Assembly: GCF_014650175.1 (NCBI RefSeq) | Contig: NZ_BMUL01000012.1 | Span: 62,001-126,000 of the forward strand | Direction: 5' to 3' | DNA from: Streptomyces termitum | Lineage (GTDB): Bacteria > Actinomycetota > Actinomycetes > Streptomycetales > Streptomycetaceae | Length of the DNA: 64,000 nt | In this document: piece by piece, positions 33,248 through 43,503 of the stretch | Layout of the letters: each line of letters begins with the position of its first letter | Numbering within the stretch: position 1 is the first letter of the stretch | Made by a program: the position numbers and the translations under genes | The notes under the pieces: model-generated | What the model was told of the DNA's origin: nothing | Databases searched by the model: none | The model's input: the letters and a program-made list of their open reading frames with translations, nothing else

Positions 33248-36139
33248 ATGGATGGGATGGCGCGCGACGGTTCAGTAGAACTCCTCAAGTACTTGCACAA
33301 GCGACTGCATGACCACTTCCGGAGCCTTCACGAACATCGCCAGGCCCTCCAGCCGGCGGCTCCCGTCTTTGCGCTGGAGCACAGCCTCAGCAGTGGCGAC
33401 TTCGAACTGCTTCTGACAGCCGTGCGCGGGGCCGTCGGACAGGGACTCGATACTCGCTCCCGCACCTGGTGGCTACCCTTTGTAGTTTACGCAGCAGAGA
33501 TCGGCTATGAGTACGTTGGAGATGAGTATTGGCCTCTCTTCGCTCAGAAGACACCGGGCTGGGAAAGCAGTCCGGGTTGGAGTGTGCCCACCAACCGCCA
33601 GCGCATTAAACAATGGTTCAAGCGATTCGCAACCGACTACGGCGGGGCCGAGCCGAAGGGAGGCTTTGCGGCCAACTTCAACATCATTGCTTGGCCAATC
33701 ACGCACGCAATCATGCCGGCCGATCTCCAACGGCAGTTCGCACAGCTGCTGTTTGAGTCACGCGCGGTATTGACCGCAGAGCTCCTCAGCGATCCCAACA
33801 CTCTTGGCGCATGCCTGGCTTCGCGCACGGGTGGATACAGCGAGCGTTTCCAGATTTTCTGCAGCAACCAGAGTCTCCTCGGCCAAGTGGCCGCCGCGAT
33901 GCTCTCAGGCGACGAGGAGGACTCCCCGTACCTAGTGCGATCGGCACTCACTCGCCTGGTCGACGACCTGACCAACGAAGGGCAGTCACGAACCTGGTTG
34001 ACCCGCGCCAAGCACTCCGCCAACTTGATCCGTTCAAGCGGATTTCTCCCTATGAAGTCGAATATGGGGCCCGCGAACCGGCGGCGGCCACTCGCGGCCA
34101 TCACTAACCCGAAGCTAGTCCTGCGGAGGGTAGACGGCGGTTGGCGTCCCTCATTGGAGCTGCCGGATCTCACGCCGCTACAGGCACGGAACGATCAAGT
34201 TGGTCAGGAACTTCGGAATTGTCGCCCGAAAATTGAGGGTCGCCGCCAACCGCTTCCCCGCGGAAAACTGCTGTACCCGGGCGAAGTGGCTCTGTCCACA
34301 TGGCCTCGGCCCGAGAATCCCATTATCCAACTGGAGCGGGGGTCATCAGTCGTTAACAGTCTGATCGCGGACCATTGCTCCATCACCCAGGGCCCATGGT
34401 GGGTTTTCCGGAAGCAACCGGGTGGGCTAGCCGTTGAGGTAAAGGGAAAATTCGTGCGACCCGGCCATGAATATTACTTAGTTGGACGACTCGATAGTGA
34501 ACCGCCGGCGCTGCCGTACGCCATTAAAGCAACGATTCTGGCTGAAGGAGTGCACGCCTTCGAGGTGAAGATTCCAGAAGTTATTGGCGAAGCTGAAATC
34601 GCCAATCTTGCGACGGCCGAGTTGTCAGTGGTGACGGATGTGTCGATTCGGCCCGTCGGGCTCGTCCCCGGGGCCTGGGACGGCGAGGGCGCTGTCGAGT
34701 GGCTCGCTGGGGAGCCGGCGCTGCTCGCGGTGCGATCTAGTCAGGCGACGGAAATGTGCGCTGTGACGATCGACGGCGGCCTCCCAATCGTGCTCGAGTG
34801 GCCTGCCACCAAGCCAGAGTTGATCTTCGCCCTTGAGGACCTCGCTCTGGGCCCTCATGAGGTGGACGTTAAGCTCCTGAACGCAGGCATGGGTGCGACT
34901 GTTGCAAGCGGTTCGCTCGCAATCACTATCTGCGACCCACACACGAACCTGGATGACACTACGGAGGGAGCAGGCATCCGGCTGTTCGCCACGCCAGCTC
35001 GTCCGAAACTGACCGAGCTCTGGGATGGTGGGGCGAGCCTCTCGATCGACGGTCCGCTAGATACGAAGGCGGAACTCATGATTGCGCTGCGCGACGATGC
35101 TGGCAATACGCTGGCACAGGCACATCACAATATCTCGCTTCCCTTCAGTGACAGCGCGTGGGAACGGTTGGCAGATCAGGAACTGCACAAGAGAAAGCTG
35201 CTCGCCGTCTACGACGAGGCCGAGTCGTGCGAAGTATCGGTGTCCCGGAGCGGAGTAGGTTTCGCGTCCCTGGTCTGCGAACGTGGCTTCCATCCGCTCC
35301 GCTGGGTGCTTACCAAGCGGCACAATGGCGAGCATGAGGCACGTCTGATCGATCGGACGGGCAGGGATGACACTCAGGTGCTCCTGTTTCCGGTGGAGAA
35401 ACCTCTGACCGGCGAGCGCTGCGATTCCCGTCGACCAATTTTCGTCCCGACGAATGGAGGGTTGCTGCAGGCGACGTCTGGCAATGTGACCGCGGCCATC
35501 GTCTTGCCACCCGAGCCAAACCGGATGCGCCAGAGACTAAACGATCGTCTGATCATCCGGTACGCAGACAAGTCGCTCTCCGAGATGAAGCGACTCATCT
35601 TTGGTCACCACCGATGGCTTCACGCCGATGCGCCAGCAGATCCGTTCACCCGTCATCAGCGGGAACAGGTTCTCAACACAATCACGACGACCCTTGTGTC
35701 TCTTGCCGCAGGAAACAGGTGGGCTCATTTGGAGCGCAAACGCATTCCTGTCGGCGATCGCAAGCCGCCGGATGTGTTGGACGAAATGCGGGAACTCGTG
35801 GGCCAGAATCCGAAGCAGCGTGCTGCGGCTCAGCAGATTGCCAGCCACCTCTGGCAATGGGCGGACTCACCGGCAGCGCTGAGCGAGGGATTCGCCCGTG
35901 CGATCCGCATCATCGCTGCAGCTAGTGGCATCGACGATCCGAACACCGCAGCAGACTTCTTGCTTCCTCTTGTGACCAGACCGGGCTCTCTTGTGAGTTG
36001 GGACGAAACCGAACGAGACCAGCTCCTGGACTGTGTGCTGCACTCTCCTGCGCTCATTCGGGCAGCTCGATTCGCCGTGCTCGGGACTGAAGACCTACGA
36101 GAGGCGTCGAACCAGCCAGTTATCGGAGGTAGCCGATGA
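33248..36139 (+). CDS. large protein of unknown fold, first gene of a DruE-like helicase operon (DruH-like?)
   Basis: 963 residues from ATG 33248, which has GAGAGG 11 nt ahead; earlier in-frame ATGs (33170, 33218) are possible. No membrane helices or signal peptide. The N-terminal part is helical and acidic (SVELLKYLHKRLHDHFRSLHEHRQAL), the middle has a beta-rich region (about residues 410-620), and the C-terminus is basic and helical. No catalytic motif was recognised. By size and place beside a DruE-like helicase it could correspond to DruH of Druantia type III, and a similar large protein precedes a helicase in some enterobacterial islands; this is a positional comparison only. It contains one TTA codon (34478-34480) and is visibly richer in AT than the core genes. 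Confidence 0.75.
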   Translation: MDGMARDGSVELLKYLHKRLHDHFRSLHEHRQALQPAAPVFALEHSLSSGDFELLLTAVRGAVGQGLDTRSRTWWLPFVVYAAEIGYEYVGDEYWPLFAQKTPGWESSPGWSVPTNRQRIKQWFKRFATDYGGAEPKGGFAANFNIIAWPITHAIMPADLQRQFAQLLFESRAVLTAELLSDPNTLGACLASRTGGYSERFQIFCSNQSLLGQVAAAMLSGDEEDSPYLVRSALTRLVDDLTNEGQSRTWLTRAKHSANLIRSSGFLPMKSNMGPANRRRPLAAITNPKLVLRRVDGGWRPSLELPDLTPLQARNDQVGQELRNCRPKIEGRRQPLPRGKLLYPGEVALSTWPRPENPIIQLERGSSVVNSLIADHCSITQGPWWVFRKQPGGLAVEVKGKFVRPGHEYYLVGRLDSEPPALPYAIKATILAEGVHAFEVKIPEVIGEAEIANLATAELSVVTDVSIRPVGLVPGAWDGEGAVEWLAGEPALLAVRSSQATEMCAVTIDGGLPIVLEWPATKPELIFALEDLALGPHEVDVKLLNAGMGATVASGSLAITICDPHTNLDDTTEGAGIRLFATPARPKLTELWDGGASLSIDGPLDTKAELMIALRDDAGNTLAQAHHNISLPFSDSAWERLADQELHKRKLLAVYDEAESCEVSVSRSGVGFASLVCERGFHPLRWVLTKRHNGEHEARLIDRTGRDDTQVLLFPVEKPLTGERCDSRRPIFVPTNGGLLQATSGNVTAAIVLPPEPNRMRQRLNDRLIIRYADKSLSEMKRLIFGHHRWLHADAPADPFTRHQREQVLNTITTTLVSLAAGNRWAHLERKRIPVGDRKPPDVLDEMRELVGQNPKQRAAAQQIASHLWQWADSPAALSEGFARAIRIIAAASGIDDPNTAADFLLPLVTRPGSLVSWDETERDQLLDCVLHSPALIRAARFAVLGTEDLREASNQPVIGGSR
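34478..34480 (+). other. TTA leucine codon in the first defence gene
   Basis: In-frame TTA (codon 411 of the 963-residue gene). In Streptomyces TTA is read by the bldA tRNA, so expression may be growth-phase dependent; it may also just mark foreign origin. Confidence 0.6.
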
Positions 36140-37227
36140 ACATAACTCCGGTCAGTGGTACGCATGCTGCGGAGCGGGCGGTCCGTGCGCTGGGGCTGGA
36201 TGAGACGGCTACTGACCTGTTCTCGACCGAAGCGATATGCGCCTCGCTTCGCCGAGCGGCCTCGTTCCTGTGTCCGGCGACGCCACGTCGACTCGTGGAA
36301 GCTGTCCTTGAAGCCATCAGCCCTCTCGACGAGGCCTGCTTGGTTACTCGCGGCCAGGTGGCAGAGCAGTTGGATCTCTTGGTGTCGATTGGTGACCTGG
36401 TCGAACTCCCTCGCCAGGAGGATCGTGGCAGTCGCCAGCTCTACCTGGCTCCTCCCTCGTACGTGGCGAAGGCTCCCGGGCAGTACCTCTTGCTGGGCGT
36501 ACGCCCCAACGCCTCCCCGCTCGTGGATGAGTCTGTTGACACGGAGGTACTGTACGAGGGCCATACACGGTCCGTAGAGCTGGACCCAGAGGTGGGTCCT
36601 ATCCGATTGCGTGCCGCCGGCCTGCGTGAGATCCGACGTGAGCACTGGCTCAACCACCCGAGTGCGGATCGCGCCGCCGCTGTCGTCGTTGCGATGCGTC
36701 AGCGCCTGGACCAGGCTGCAGAATCTGGCCATGTTAGCGGTCTAACAATCATCGATCCTGGGGCGTCAGTTCACTACTACCGCGGCCGCTGGCGACCACC
36801 CTCGGACGGCGACTCCGGCGACTTCGTTGCTCGCCGGCCCCAGGCCTACGGTGCAGACCTGTGGTGTCTTGTACGGATCGAGCGTGGCGTGCCTCGGGCA
36901 CTTGTGGATCTTCCGGTTGAGACCTCTGATGCGACGGCGTACGACGAAGCGTGGCGCTTCCAGGCAGCCATCGATGCCGTGATCGGAAACCCGCAGGTGA
37001 TGCACGTCCGGTCCGCTGCAGGGGCGCCCGGGAGCCGATTGTTGGACCTGTTCGGTCCTGTGCCCGGCTGGGCTCAGCGCTACCTCGAGCTCGTGGGAAC
37101 CCCCGTTTCACGGGCGAGAGGCGCATTGACGTCGTATCGCGTACCGATCTCGGTGATCGGCGAGATGTCGGCGTTCGTCACTGACATGCTGTGGATGCAC
37201 GTCAGAGAAGAGGGAGGGGTGGCGTGA
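36136..37227 (+). CDS. unknown 363-residue protein, middle gene of the helicase operon
   Basis: Overlaps the upstream gene by 4 nt (ATGA) and the helicase gene by 4 nt (GTGA). Helical N-terminus (AVRALGLDETATDLFSTEAICASLRRAASFLCPATPRRLVEAVLEA), then a winged-helix-like part (VTRGQVAEQLDLLVSIGDLVELP) and a C-terminal mixed region (PGWAQRYLELVGTPVSRARGALTSYRVPIS). No known catalytic site. A DNA- or helicase-binding adaptor is plausible but unproven. The gene's place suggests it forms a stoichiometric complex with its neighbours. Confidence 0.7.
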   Translation: MNITPVSGTHAAERAVRALGLDETATDLFSTEAICASLRRAASFLCPATPRRLVEAVLEAISPLDEACLVTRGQVAEQLDLLVSIGDLVELPRQEDRGSRQLYLAPPSYVAKAPGQYLLLGVRPNASPLVDESVDTEVLYEGHTRSVELDPEVGPIRLRAAGLREIRREHWLNHPSADRAAAVVVAMRQRLDQAAESGHVSGLTIIDPGASVHYYRGRWRPPSDGDSGDFVARRPQAYGADLWCLVRIERGVPRALVDLPVETSDATAYDEAWRFQAAIDAVIGNPQVMHVRSAAGAPGSRLLDLFGPVPGWAQRYLELVGTPVSRARGALTSYRVPISVIGEMSAFVTDMLWMHVREEGGVA

Positions 37228-40200
37228 CAGTGGAAGCGCCAACGATCGCGGAGACGGTCACCAGGATTCAGGCAGCCCTTCGGGACTACATCGAGGCGAC
37301 CTATCACGTGGGGCATCCCACCGTGATCGATCAGCGTCGTGTGCTGCTCGAAGAAGAGGGCGTGCTGTTCCGAGCGCCCTTCATTGAGAGCACCCCCCGC
37401 TATCAGACAAACCGAAGTTTTGGTGATCTCGAACTCGCTGCACCTGTCCAAGCGCTCTTCGGCAGCTTGACAACACACGTTGGTGACCTGAAGCCACTGC
37501 TGTACGACCCGCCCTATACCCACCAGGCCGAGGCACTTGAGTGGACGACTCGTGACGGCCTTAGCCTTGCGGTCACCACTGGTACCGGCTCAGGAAAGAC
37601 CGAGTCGTTCCTCCTGCCGATGCTGGCAAAGCTCGCAGCAGAGGCGGCGAACAGGCCCGACTCCTTCGCCGCTCCGGCTGTGCGGTCCTTGATCCTCTAT
37701 CCGATGAACGCGCTGGTGAATGACCAGTTGGGTCGTCTTCGGCTCCTGCTCGGCGATCCGCGCGTCACGGCCCAGTTCAGCGCGTGGGCCGATCGCCCAG
37801 CACGCTTCGCCCGTTACACCAGCCGAACCCTGTACCCAGGCGTACGGAAGGTTGAGAAGGACCAGGCACGGCTTCGCTCGATCGAGGACTTCTACGTTCA
37901 CCTCATCAACCGGGCAGACGACCCTTCGTCGCAGGGGCACGGCGAGGCGGCAGCTCTCATCGACAAGCTGCGATCACGTGGCAAGTGGCCGGCCAAGCCG
38001 AATCTGAAGGCCTGGTACGGCGAAAGTGGCTCCCGCTGGAAGAACAGGGATGGCGAGTTCGTCCGTGCCGTGCTTCAGCCCAACGACCCCGAACTCCTGA
38101 CGCGCCACGAGGTGCTCGACGCACCTCCGGATGTCTTGATCACGAACTACTCGATGCTTGAGTACATGTTGATGCGCCCGCTTGAGCGGCCGGTGTTCGA
38201 TGCGACGCGGGCCTGGCTGGCGAACAATCCAGACGAGAAGTTCCTCCTGGTCATCGATGAGGCCCATCTCTACCGCGGCGCAGCCGGCGCCGAGGTTGCT
38301 CTCCTGCTGCGCCGGCTCCGCGCAAGGCTTGGCATCGCGCCCGAGCGCCTGCAGGTGATCTGTACGAGTGCGAGCTTCGCGAGCCCTGAGTACGCGCGTC
38401 AGTTCGCTGCGCAGTTGAGCGGCAAATCCGAGTCCGACTTCAGGACGGTCGAAGGTCGTCTCGCACTCCGAGAGCTCGCTGGGCCGGGGAGCCTCCAGGA
38501 CGCTCAAAGTCTCGCTGCCGTACCGATGCACGACTTTTACGAGGGTGAGGAAGACGAGGCCCGCATCGCCGCCGTTCAGGGGCTTCTGGACTATCGAAAA
38601 GTCGCCGTGGCAGAGGGCGCCACGGTCGGTGAACTGCTGCACGATGCTCTCAGCGGATTCGGCCCGATGAATCTGCTCGTCAACGAGACGATGCAGCGGG
38701 CACAACCGGTAAGTGAGTTGGGCGCGCTCATTTTCCCGACTGTTGAGACGGAGCTTGCCGATAGGGCTGTATCTTCCCTGGTAGCGCTGGGTAGTGCGGC
38801 GCGACGATCGGCGGATGACGCGGGCCTGCTGCCATGTCGCGTGCATGCGTTCTTTCGTGGGCTGCCTGGCCTGTGGGCGTGTATCGACCCCGATTGTCCG
38901 GAGGTTGACCGGGAAGTGCACCCAGAGCCGGGGCCGGTTGGCAAGCTTTACGCCCAGCCGAGGGCAACCTGCGGCTGTGGTGCCCGGGTCTTCGAACTGT
39001 ACACCTGCAGGCACTGCGGCTCCGCCTATGCACGGACCTATACCGACGACGTAATCGAGCCGTCGTACCTATGGCACGAGCCGGGGGGATCGTTCGAGTC
39101 CGCATCGGGTTCCATCCCCGAACTCGAGGCACTCGATCTACTACTTGAGGACCCATCCGATGGCGATGTCGAGCCCGCCGACATCGATCTCGTTACCGGC
39201 CGGCTCAATCCAGAAGAACTCGGTGCCCGCGTCCGCAGCGTCTTCATTCCTCGGCTTCGAAGGGGAGAGGTCGTCAAGGGTGACGACGATGGCGGTGACG
39301 GTGAGGCGGAGGCGAACGGAGAGTTCAAGCCCTGCGGTGTCTGCGGGCAACTCGCTGGGCCCGGCCGTTCCTCGGTGCAGGATCACCAGACGAAGGGAGA
39401 CCAGCCGTTCCAAGCCTTGGTGACACGTCAGCTCGAGGTCCAACCGCCAGGTGCCCAGCCGTACACCGACTTTGCGCCGCTGCGCGGTCGCAAGGTGCTC
39501 GCGTTCTCCGACTCCCGGCAGGTTGCTGCGCGGCTTGCACCCAATCTTCAGAGCTACTCGATGCGCGATGCCATTCGGCCCCTGATCTTGCGCGGGTGGC
39601 AGGAGCTGGCGAATCAACCGTTCCTGGCGCCGTCGCTCAGCTTGGAGCGTCTGTACGTGGCCGTCATGGTCGGAGCGCGAGTCTTGTCGGTGCGGCTGCG
39701 TCCGGAACTACGCCCCATGGAGACGCTCCATGTCTTGGACACGGTCGCGAAGGCAATCGACAACGGTGCGCTCTCAGGCAATCCTGCTGGGTTGGTGCCA
39801 CTGCTCACCACCGCCAATCCGCCGCAGTCGCTGTTGAGGGCGATGTACGCGACGCTAACGGACAAGTACTACGGGCTGTCGTCCCTGGGCCTGGCATCCC
39901 TCCGTGAGCGGGCGGACCTCACCGATACATTGTTGACGGAACTGCCGGACATCGACGGGGTCGCAAACAGCGCCGAGGCCAAGCTCGCGCTCGTCCGGTT
40001 GTGGCTAGCGCAGTGGAGCAGCCCAACCCGCGGCATCTGGTTCCCCTCGATGACCGATGGTGAATGGGGGAGGACGAAGGGCGGCGTCAAACCGCACAGG
40101 GGTAAGTTCCAATCGATCGAGCGTTGGCTCGATTCGAAGGCGGCGAGGAAGAAGTTCGCGGACGACTGGCTGCAGACGTTGCTGAAAACGTTCTGCAAAC

Positions 40201-42791
40201 CAGTGGCCGGCAAGTTTCAGTTGTTGGCCCAGAACGTTGCCCTGGAACTTGGTGGAATGTGGGGATATTGCGAGCGCTGCCGCTTCACGCAGCGGCCCTT
40301 TCCCGGCACAATCCGGTGCGTCAATTGCGGTTACGATCGGGTTCGCACGCTAAATCCCGACACTGATCCCGTTTTCCAAGCCCGGAAGGGCTATTATCGC
40401 GCCAGTGCGTCCCGGGCGTTGAGTGAACCGCCTGAGCCTCCATTGAGCATCATCGCCGCCGAGCACACGGCACAACTCAATGCCGCCCAGTCCGACGCCG
40501 TATTCTCCAAGGCGGAAGAACACGAGTTGCTGTTCCAGGACGTCGACCTCGGCTTGACCCGCCAAGGTGAGCAGGCACGCGCCGCCATCGACGTTCTGTC
40601 CTGCACGACCACGATGGAAGTCGGCATCGACATCGGCAGCCTAACCGGCGTCGCGCTGCGCAACATGCCCCCATCGCGTGCCAACTACCAGCAGCGCGCA
40701 GGGCGGGCGGGGCGTAGAGGCAACGCTGTCGCCACCGTATTGGCCTTCGGAAGCGCCGACACACATGACGACCACTACTTCCGTCAGCCAGCGCTCATGA
40801 TCCGCGGTGAAGTCGACGACCCGGTACTGACGATGAACAATGACGAAATCACGCGTCGCCATGTCATCGCTTACCTGCTACAGCGCTATCACCAAGATCG
40901 GCTGCCAGCAATCGAACCCGACGAGCAGCCGCAGCTCTTCGAAGTCCTCGGCACTGTGGAGGCATTCGTAGGGACAGCATCCCCCCTGAATCGGATCGAC
41001 TTGGAAGAGTGGCTGAGGTCCGAGGAGCACGCGCTGCGTGAGGAGATTGCGTCGTGGCTTCCCTATGAACTGAGTGAGGCGGACCGCGAGGCCGTTCTGA
41101 GCGGTGTCGTCACGAGCACACTCCGTGAGATCGACAAAGCCCTTGACCTGGACCTCGACGGGAGTCTGCCGGCTGCTTCCGAGAAAAACGCCTCACCGGA
41201 GCCCGATGAGGTGGAGGCAGAGGGCCCCGCCGAAGACGGCGCCGAGGAGCCGAGCGCCCGGCGGAGCCAGACGAACCTGCTTGATCGGCTGCTGTACAAG
41301 GGGGTGCTGCCGCGCTACGCGTTCCCGACCGATGTCGTGGCCTTCCACGTCTTCGATCTCGATCGGTCAACACCGTTCAAGGCCGAGTTCCACTATGCGC
41401 CCAGCCAGGGGCTCCCGGTGGCCCTCAGCCAGTACGCACCTGGCAAAGTGGTGTGGGTTGATAACAAGGAGTGGACCTCCGGTGCCATCTACGCACCGGT
41501 CCAAGAGGAACGCTTTCAAGCCTGGCGGGACAAGCTGCTGTACTTCGAGTGCCAGGTGTGCCACTACGCCAAGCATTTCCCTCACGACCCGGCAGAGCGT
41601 GGGAAAGAGCGTGACTGTCCAGCCTGCGGCGCCGAGGGCAAGTTCGGCAAGGCTAAGAACTGGATGCGACCGCCAGGCTTTGCGCACCCGGCCGATAAGG
41701 CGCCGGGCACAAGCCCAGACGACGCGCCGACCCGCAGTTACGCCACACGCGCCAAGCTCATGGCGCCCGGGCCGACCGAGGAGACTGCCTGGCAGCGTGT
41801 CACCGATCGCTTGGCACAGACGTACCGCCGCGAAACCCTGCTCGTCACCAACACCGGCCCACGCAACGAGGGATACACCTACTGCACGCGCTGCGGGCTT
41901 ATCGAGCCGACTGCGACTGCGACTGGGGTGGTCGTCGGTACGCACAAGAAGCCTTACCCCGACGAAAAGGAGCCCGACTGTCCCGGAACAGGCTCAACAC
42001 GGGGTCTAGTGCTGGGAACTGACTTTATTTCGGATGTGCTTCTGGTTCGCTTGAAGGTGGCCTCGCCGATCACGTTGAGGCCAGCTCTGCTGTCGACACA
42101 CGTCGCGCTCCGTACGGTCGCTGAGGCGCTGACGATCGCCGCGACCCAGAAGCTCGATATCGAGGCTACGGAACTACAGGCAGAGTACCGTCCTGCGCTG
42201 ACTCCCCTCGGTAAAGAAGGCCTTGAGGCCGAGATCTATGTGTACGACACGCTCGCAGGTGGTGCTGGCTTCGCTCGACGGGTCAACGACTGCGGAATGG
42301 AAATCCTTGAACGGACGCTGGAGCGACTCGAAGAATGCCCAGCGAACTGCGACGAGTCCTGCTACCGCTGTCTACGCAGCTTCCGCAACCGATTCGAGCA
42401 CAACCTCCTTGACCGGCACGTCGGCGCCAGTCTGCTGCGCTACCTGATCCACGGAACCCCGCCGAGTCTGGACGAGGAGCGACTCGAACGTTCGGCCGAC
42501 AAGCTCTACGAGGACCTCAACAGCCGAGCGCTCGACGACATTTCCTTCGCCCGAGGGGCCAAAATCGACGTTCAGGGAGTTGGAACGATCACCGCGCCGA
42601 TCCTGGCAAGGCATGGTGACCAACAGTGGATCCTGGGCGTGCACGGCCCGCTGAGCCCTGATCTGGCACCAACTGACGGTCTGCGTGCGGCAAGACAGTC
42701 CGGCAACGTGCTAGTCCGCCTGATCGACGACATGGTGATCTCTCGCAATCTTCCGTTCGCCAGCCAGCAGGTACTGCAGGCGCTGAGCTGA
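37224..42791 (+). CDS. DEAD/DEAH-box helicase with C-terminal DUF1998, DruE-like
   Basis: 1,855 residues from GTG 37224, overlapping the previous stop (GTGA) behind GGGAGGGG. Helicase motifs: Walker A TGTGSGKTES (about residue 120), DEAH in LLVIDEAHLYRG (about 342), and motif VI QQRAGRAGRRG (about 1155) with CTTTMEVGIDIGSL before it. Several Cys pairs (GACAG... CIDPDC, CRHCG, CERC/CVNCG, CQVC/CPACG, CTRCG) suggest zinc ribbons, and the DUF1998 end carries CPANCDESCYRCLRSF (about 1705). The fusion of helicase and DUF1998 in one large chain fits Druantia DruE better than DISARM, where they are split into DrmA and DrmB. Likely an ATP-driven DNA translocase in phage defence. Confidence 0.85.
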   Translation: MTVEAPTIAETVTRIQAALRDYIEATYHVGHPTVIDQRRVLLEEEGVLFRAPFIESTPRYQTNRSFGDLELAAPVQALFGSLTTHVGDLKPLLYDPPYTHQAEALEWTTRDGLSLAVTTGTGSGKTESFLLPMLAKLAAEAANRPDSFAAPAVRSLILYPMNALVNDQLGRLRLLLGDPRVTAQFSAWADRPARFARYTSRTLYPGVRKVEKDQARLRSIEDFYVHLINRADDPSSQGHGEAAALIDKLRSRGKWPAKPNLKAWYGESGSRWKNRDGEFVRAVLQPNDPELLTRHEVLDAPPDVLITNYSMLEYMLMRPLERPVFDATRAWLANNPDEKFLLVIDEAHLYRGAAGAEVALLLRRLRARLGIAPERLQVICTSASFASPEYARQFAAQLSGKSESDFRTVEGRLALRELAGPGSLQDAQSLAAVPMHDFYEGEEDEARIAAVQGLLDYRKVAVAEGATVGELLHDALSGFGPMNLLVNETMQRAQPVSELGALIFPTVETELADRAVSSLVALGSAARRSADDAGLLPCRVHAFFRGLPGLWACIDPDCPEVDREVHPEPGPVGKLYAQPRATCGCGARVFELYTCRHCGSAYARTYTDDVIEPSYLWHEPGGSFESASGSIPELEALDLLLEDPSDGDVEPADIDLVTGRLNPEELGARVRSVFIPRLRRGEVVKGDDDGGDGEAEANGEFKPCGVCGQLAGPGRSSVQDHQTKGDQPFQALVTRQLEVQPPGAQPYTDFAPLRGRKVLAFSDSRQVAARLAPNLQSYSMRDAIRPLILRGWQELANQPFLAPSLSLERLYVAVMVGARVLSVRLRPELRPMETLHVLDTVAKAIDNGALSGNPAGLVPLLTTANPPQSLLRAMYATLTDKYYGLSSLGLASLRERADLTDTLLTELPDIDGVANSAEAKLALVRLWLAQWSSPTRGIWFPSMTDGEWGRTKGGVKPHRGKFQSIERWLDSKAARKKFADDWLQTLLKTFCKPVAGKFQLLAQNVALELGGMWGYCERCRFTQRPFPGTIRCVNCGYDRVRTLNPDTDPVFQARKGYYRASASRALSEPPEPPLSIIAAEHTAQLNAAQSDAVFSKAEEHELLFQDVDLGLTRQGEQARAAIDVLSCTTTMEVGIDIGSLTGVALRNMPPSRANYQQRAGRAGRRGNAVATVLAFGSADTHDDHYFRQPALMIRGEVDDPVLTMNNDEITRRHVIAYLLQRYHQDRLPAIEPDEQPQLFEVLGTVEAFVGTASPLNRIDLEEWLRSEEHALREEIASWLPYELSEADREAVLSGVVTSTLREIDKALDLDLDGSLPAASEKNASPEPDEVEAEGPAEDGAEEPSARRSQTNLLDRLLYKGVLPRYAFPTDVVAFHVFDLDRSTPFKAEFHYAPSQGLPVALSQYAPGKVVWVDNKEWTSGAIYAPVQEERFQAWRDKLLYFECQVCHYAKHFPHDPAERGKERDCPACGAEGKFGKAKNWMRPPGFAHPADKAPGTSPDDAPTRSYATRAKLMAPGPTEETAWQRVTDRLAQTYRRETLLVTNTGPRNEGYTYCTRCGLIEPTATATGVVVGTHKKPYPDEKEPDCPGTGSTRGLVLGTDFISDVLLVRLKVASPITLRPALLSTHVALRTVAEALTIAATQKLDIEATELQAEYRPALTPLGKEGLEAEIYVYDTLAGGAGFARRVNDCGMEILERTLERLEECPANCDESCYRCLRSFRNRFEHNLLDRHVGASLLRYLIHGTPPSLDEERLERSADKLYEDLNSRALDDISFARGAKIDVQGVGTITAPILARHGDQQWILGVHGPLSPDLAPTDGLRAARQSGNVLVRLIDDMVISRNLPFASQQVLQALS

Positions 42792-42794
42792 CTT

Positions 42795-42830
42795 GGACCG
42801 CCACCGGCGCCAAGGCGTCGGTGGCGGTCC
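42795..42830 (+). terminator. 12-bp hairpin ending the helicase operon
   Basis: Perfect arms GGACCGCCACCG and CGGTGGCGGTCC around a 12-nt loop, 3 nt after the helicase stop. It separates the operon from the DUF4365 pair. Confidence 0.75.
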
Positions 42831-42936
42831 TGTCGTCACCAAGCGCAACCGTCGTTCGTGTGACGTAGCCCATGAACGGAAAAGAAAGACCTTAGGGTGA
42901 ATTTGACCGCTGGCAGCGGTACCAGGAGGGGGATGT

Positions 42937-43503
42937 ATGCCGGCAGATGACCTCGAAGAGGCCATGGGTGAGGATGACCTCGCAGAGGGGCAAGTGCCGA
43001 TCACGGCACTACAGGAACATTTCAGCGTGTCGTTTACGCGAATGATCGCCTACGCCGCCGGATGCTCGATAAAACCTCATGAGACTGACTATGAGGGCGT
43101 TGACATTACGATCGTTTCCTCGGCGGAGTACCGCGGCTACTACGGTCCGCAGTTCGAGCTCCAACTCAAGTGCACCTACCAAGAAAGTCTGCTCAAAGAT
43201 GACAGCATGACCTGGCGCATGAAGGCAAAGCCGTTTCGGAAATTGACACGCAGGAAACGGTACATCCCCGCCTATCTCGGTGTACTCCTTATTCCACGCG
43301 AACCAGAGCCATGGCTACGAACCGACGAATGGGGCTTGTTCACGCGAAGCCGCATGTTCTGGGAGTCTGCCGATAATCTGAGATATGACGGCCCGATCAA
43401 GGAGTACCACACGGTACATTTGCCGCGTCGAAACCTGTTCACGGGCGAGCAGCTTTTGGGCATAATGAAGACGATCGGCGATGCAGAGGAGGGTTCGCGG
43501 TGA
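42937..43503 (+). CDS. DUF4365 domain protein, PD-(D/E)XK nuclease-like
   Basis: 188 residues. The segment TDYEGVDITIVSSAEYRGYYGPQFELQLKCTY gives the DUF4365 pattern (GvD...QlK) considered a nuclease-like fold with acidic and Lys catalytic positions. The rest is a short basic part. It begins after the terminator of the helicase operon, so it has its own promoter, and overlaps the next gene by GTGA. A nuclease effector is inferred; the key residues appear intact. Confidence 0.75.
   Translation: MPADDLEEAMGEDDLAEGQVPITALQEHFSVSFTRMIAYAAGCSIKPHETDYEGVDITIVSSAEYRGYYGPQFELQLKCTYQESLLKDDSMTWRMKAKPFRKLTRRKRYIPAYLGVLLIPREPEPWLRTDEWGLFTRSRMFWESADNLRYDGPIKEYHTVHLPRRNLFTGEQLLGIMKTIGDAEEGSR

Noticed and set aside
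37224..42791. DISARM helicase (DrmA) assignment
   Set aside because: DISARM splits helicase and DUF1998 into two proteins and needs a methyltransferase; none is seen here.
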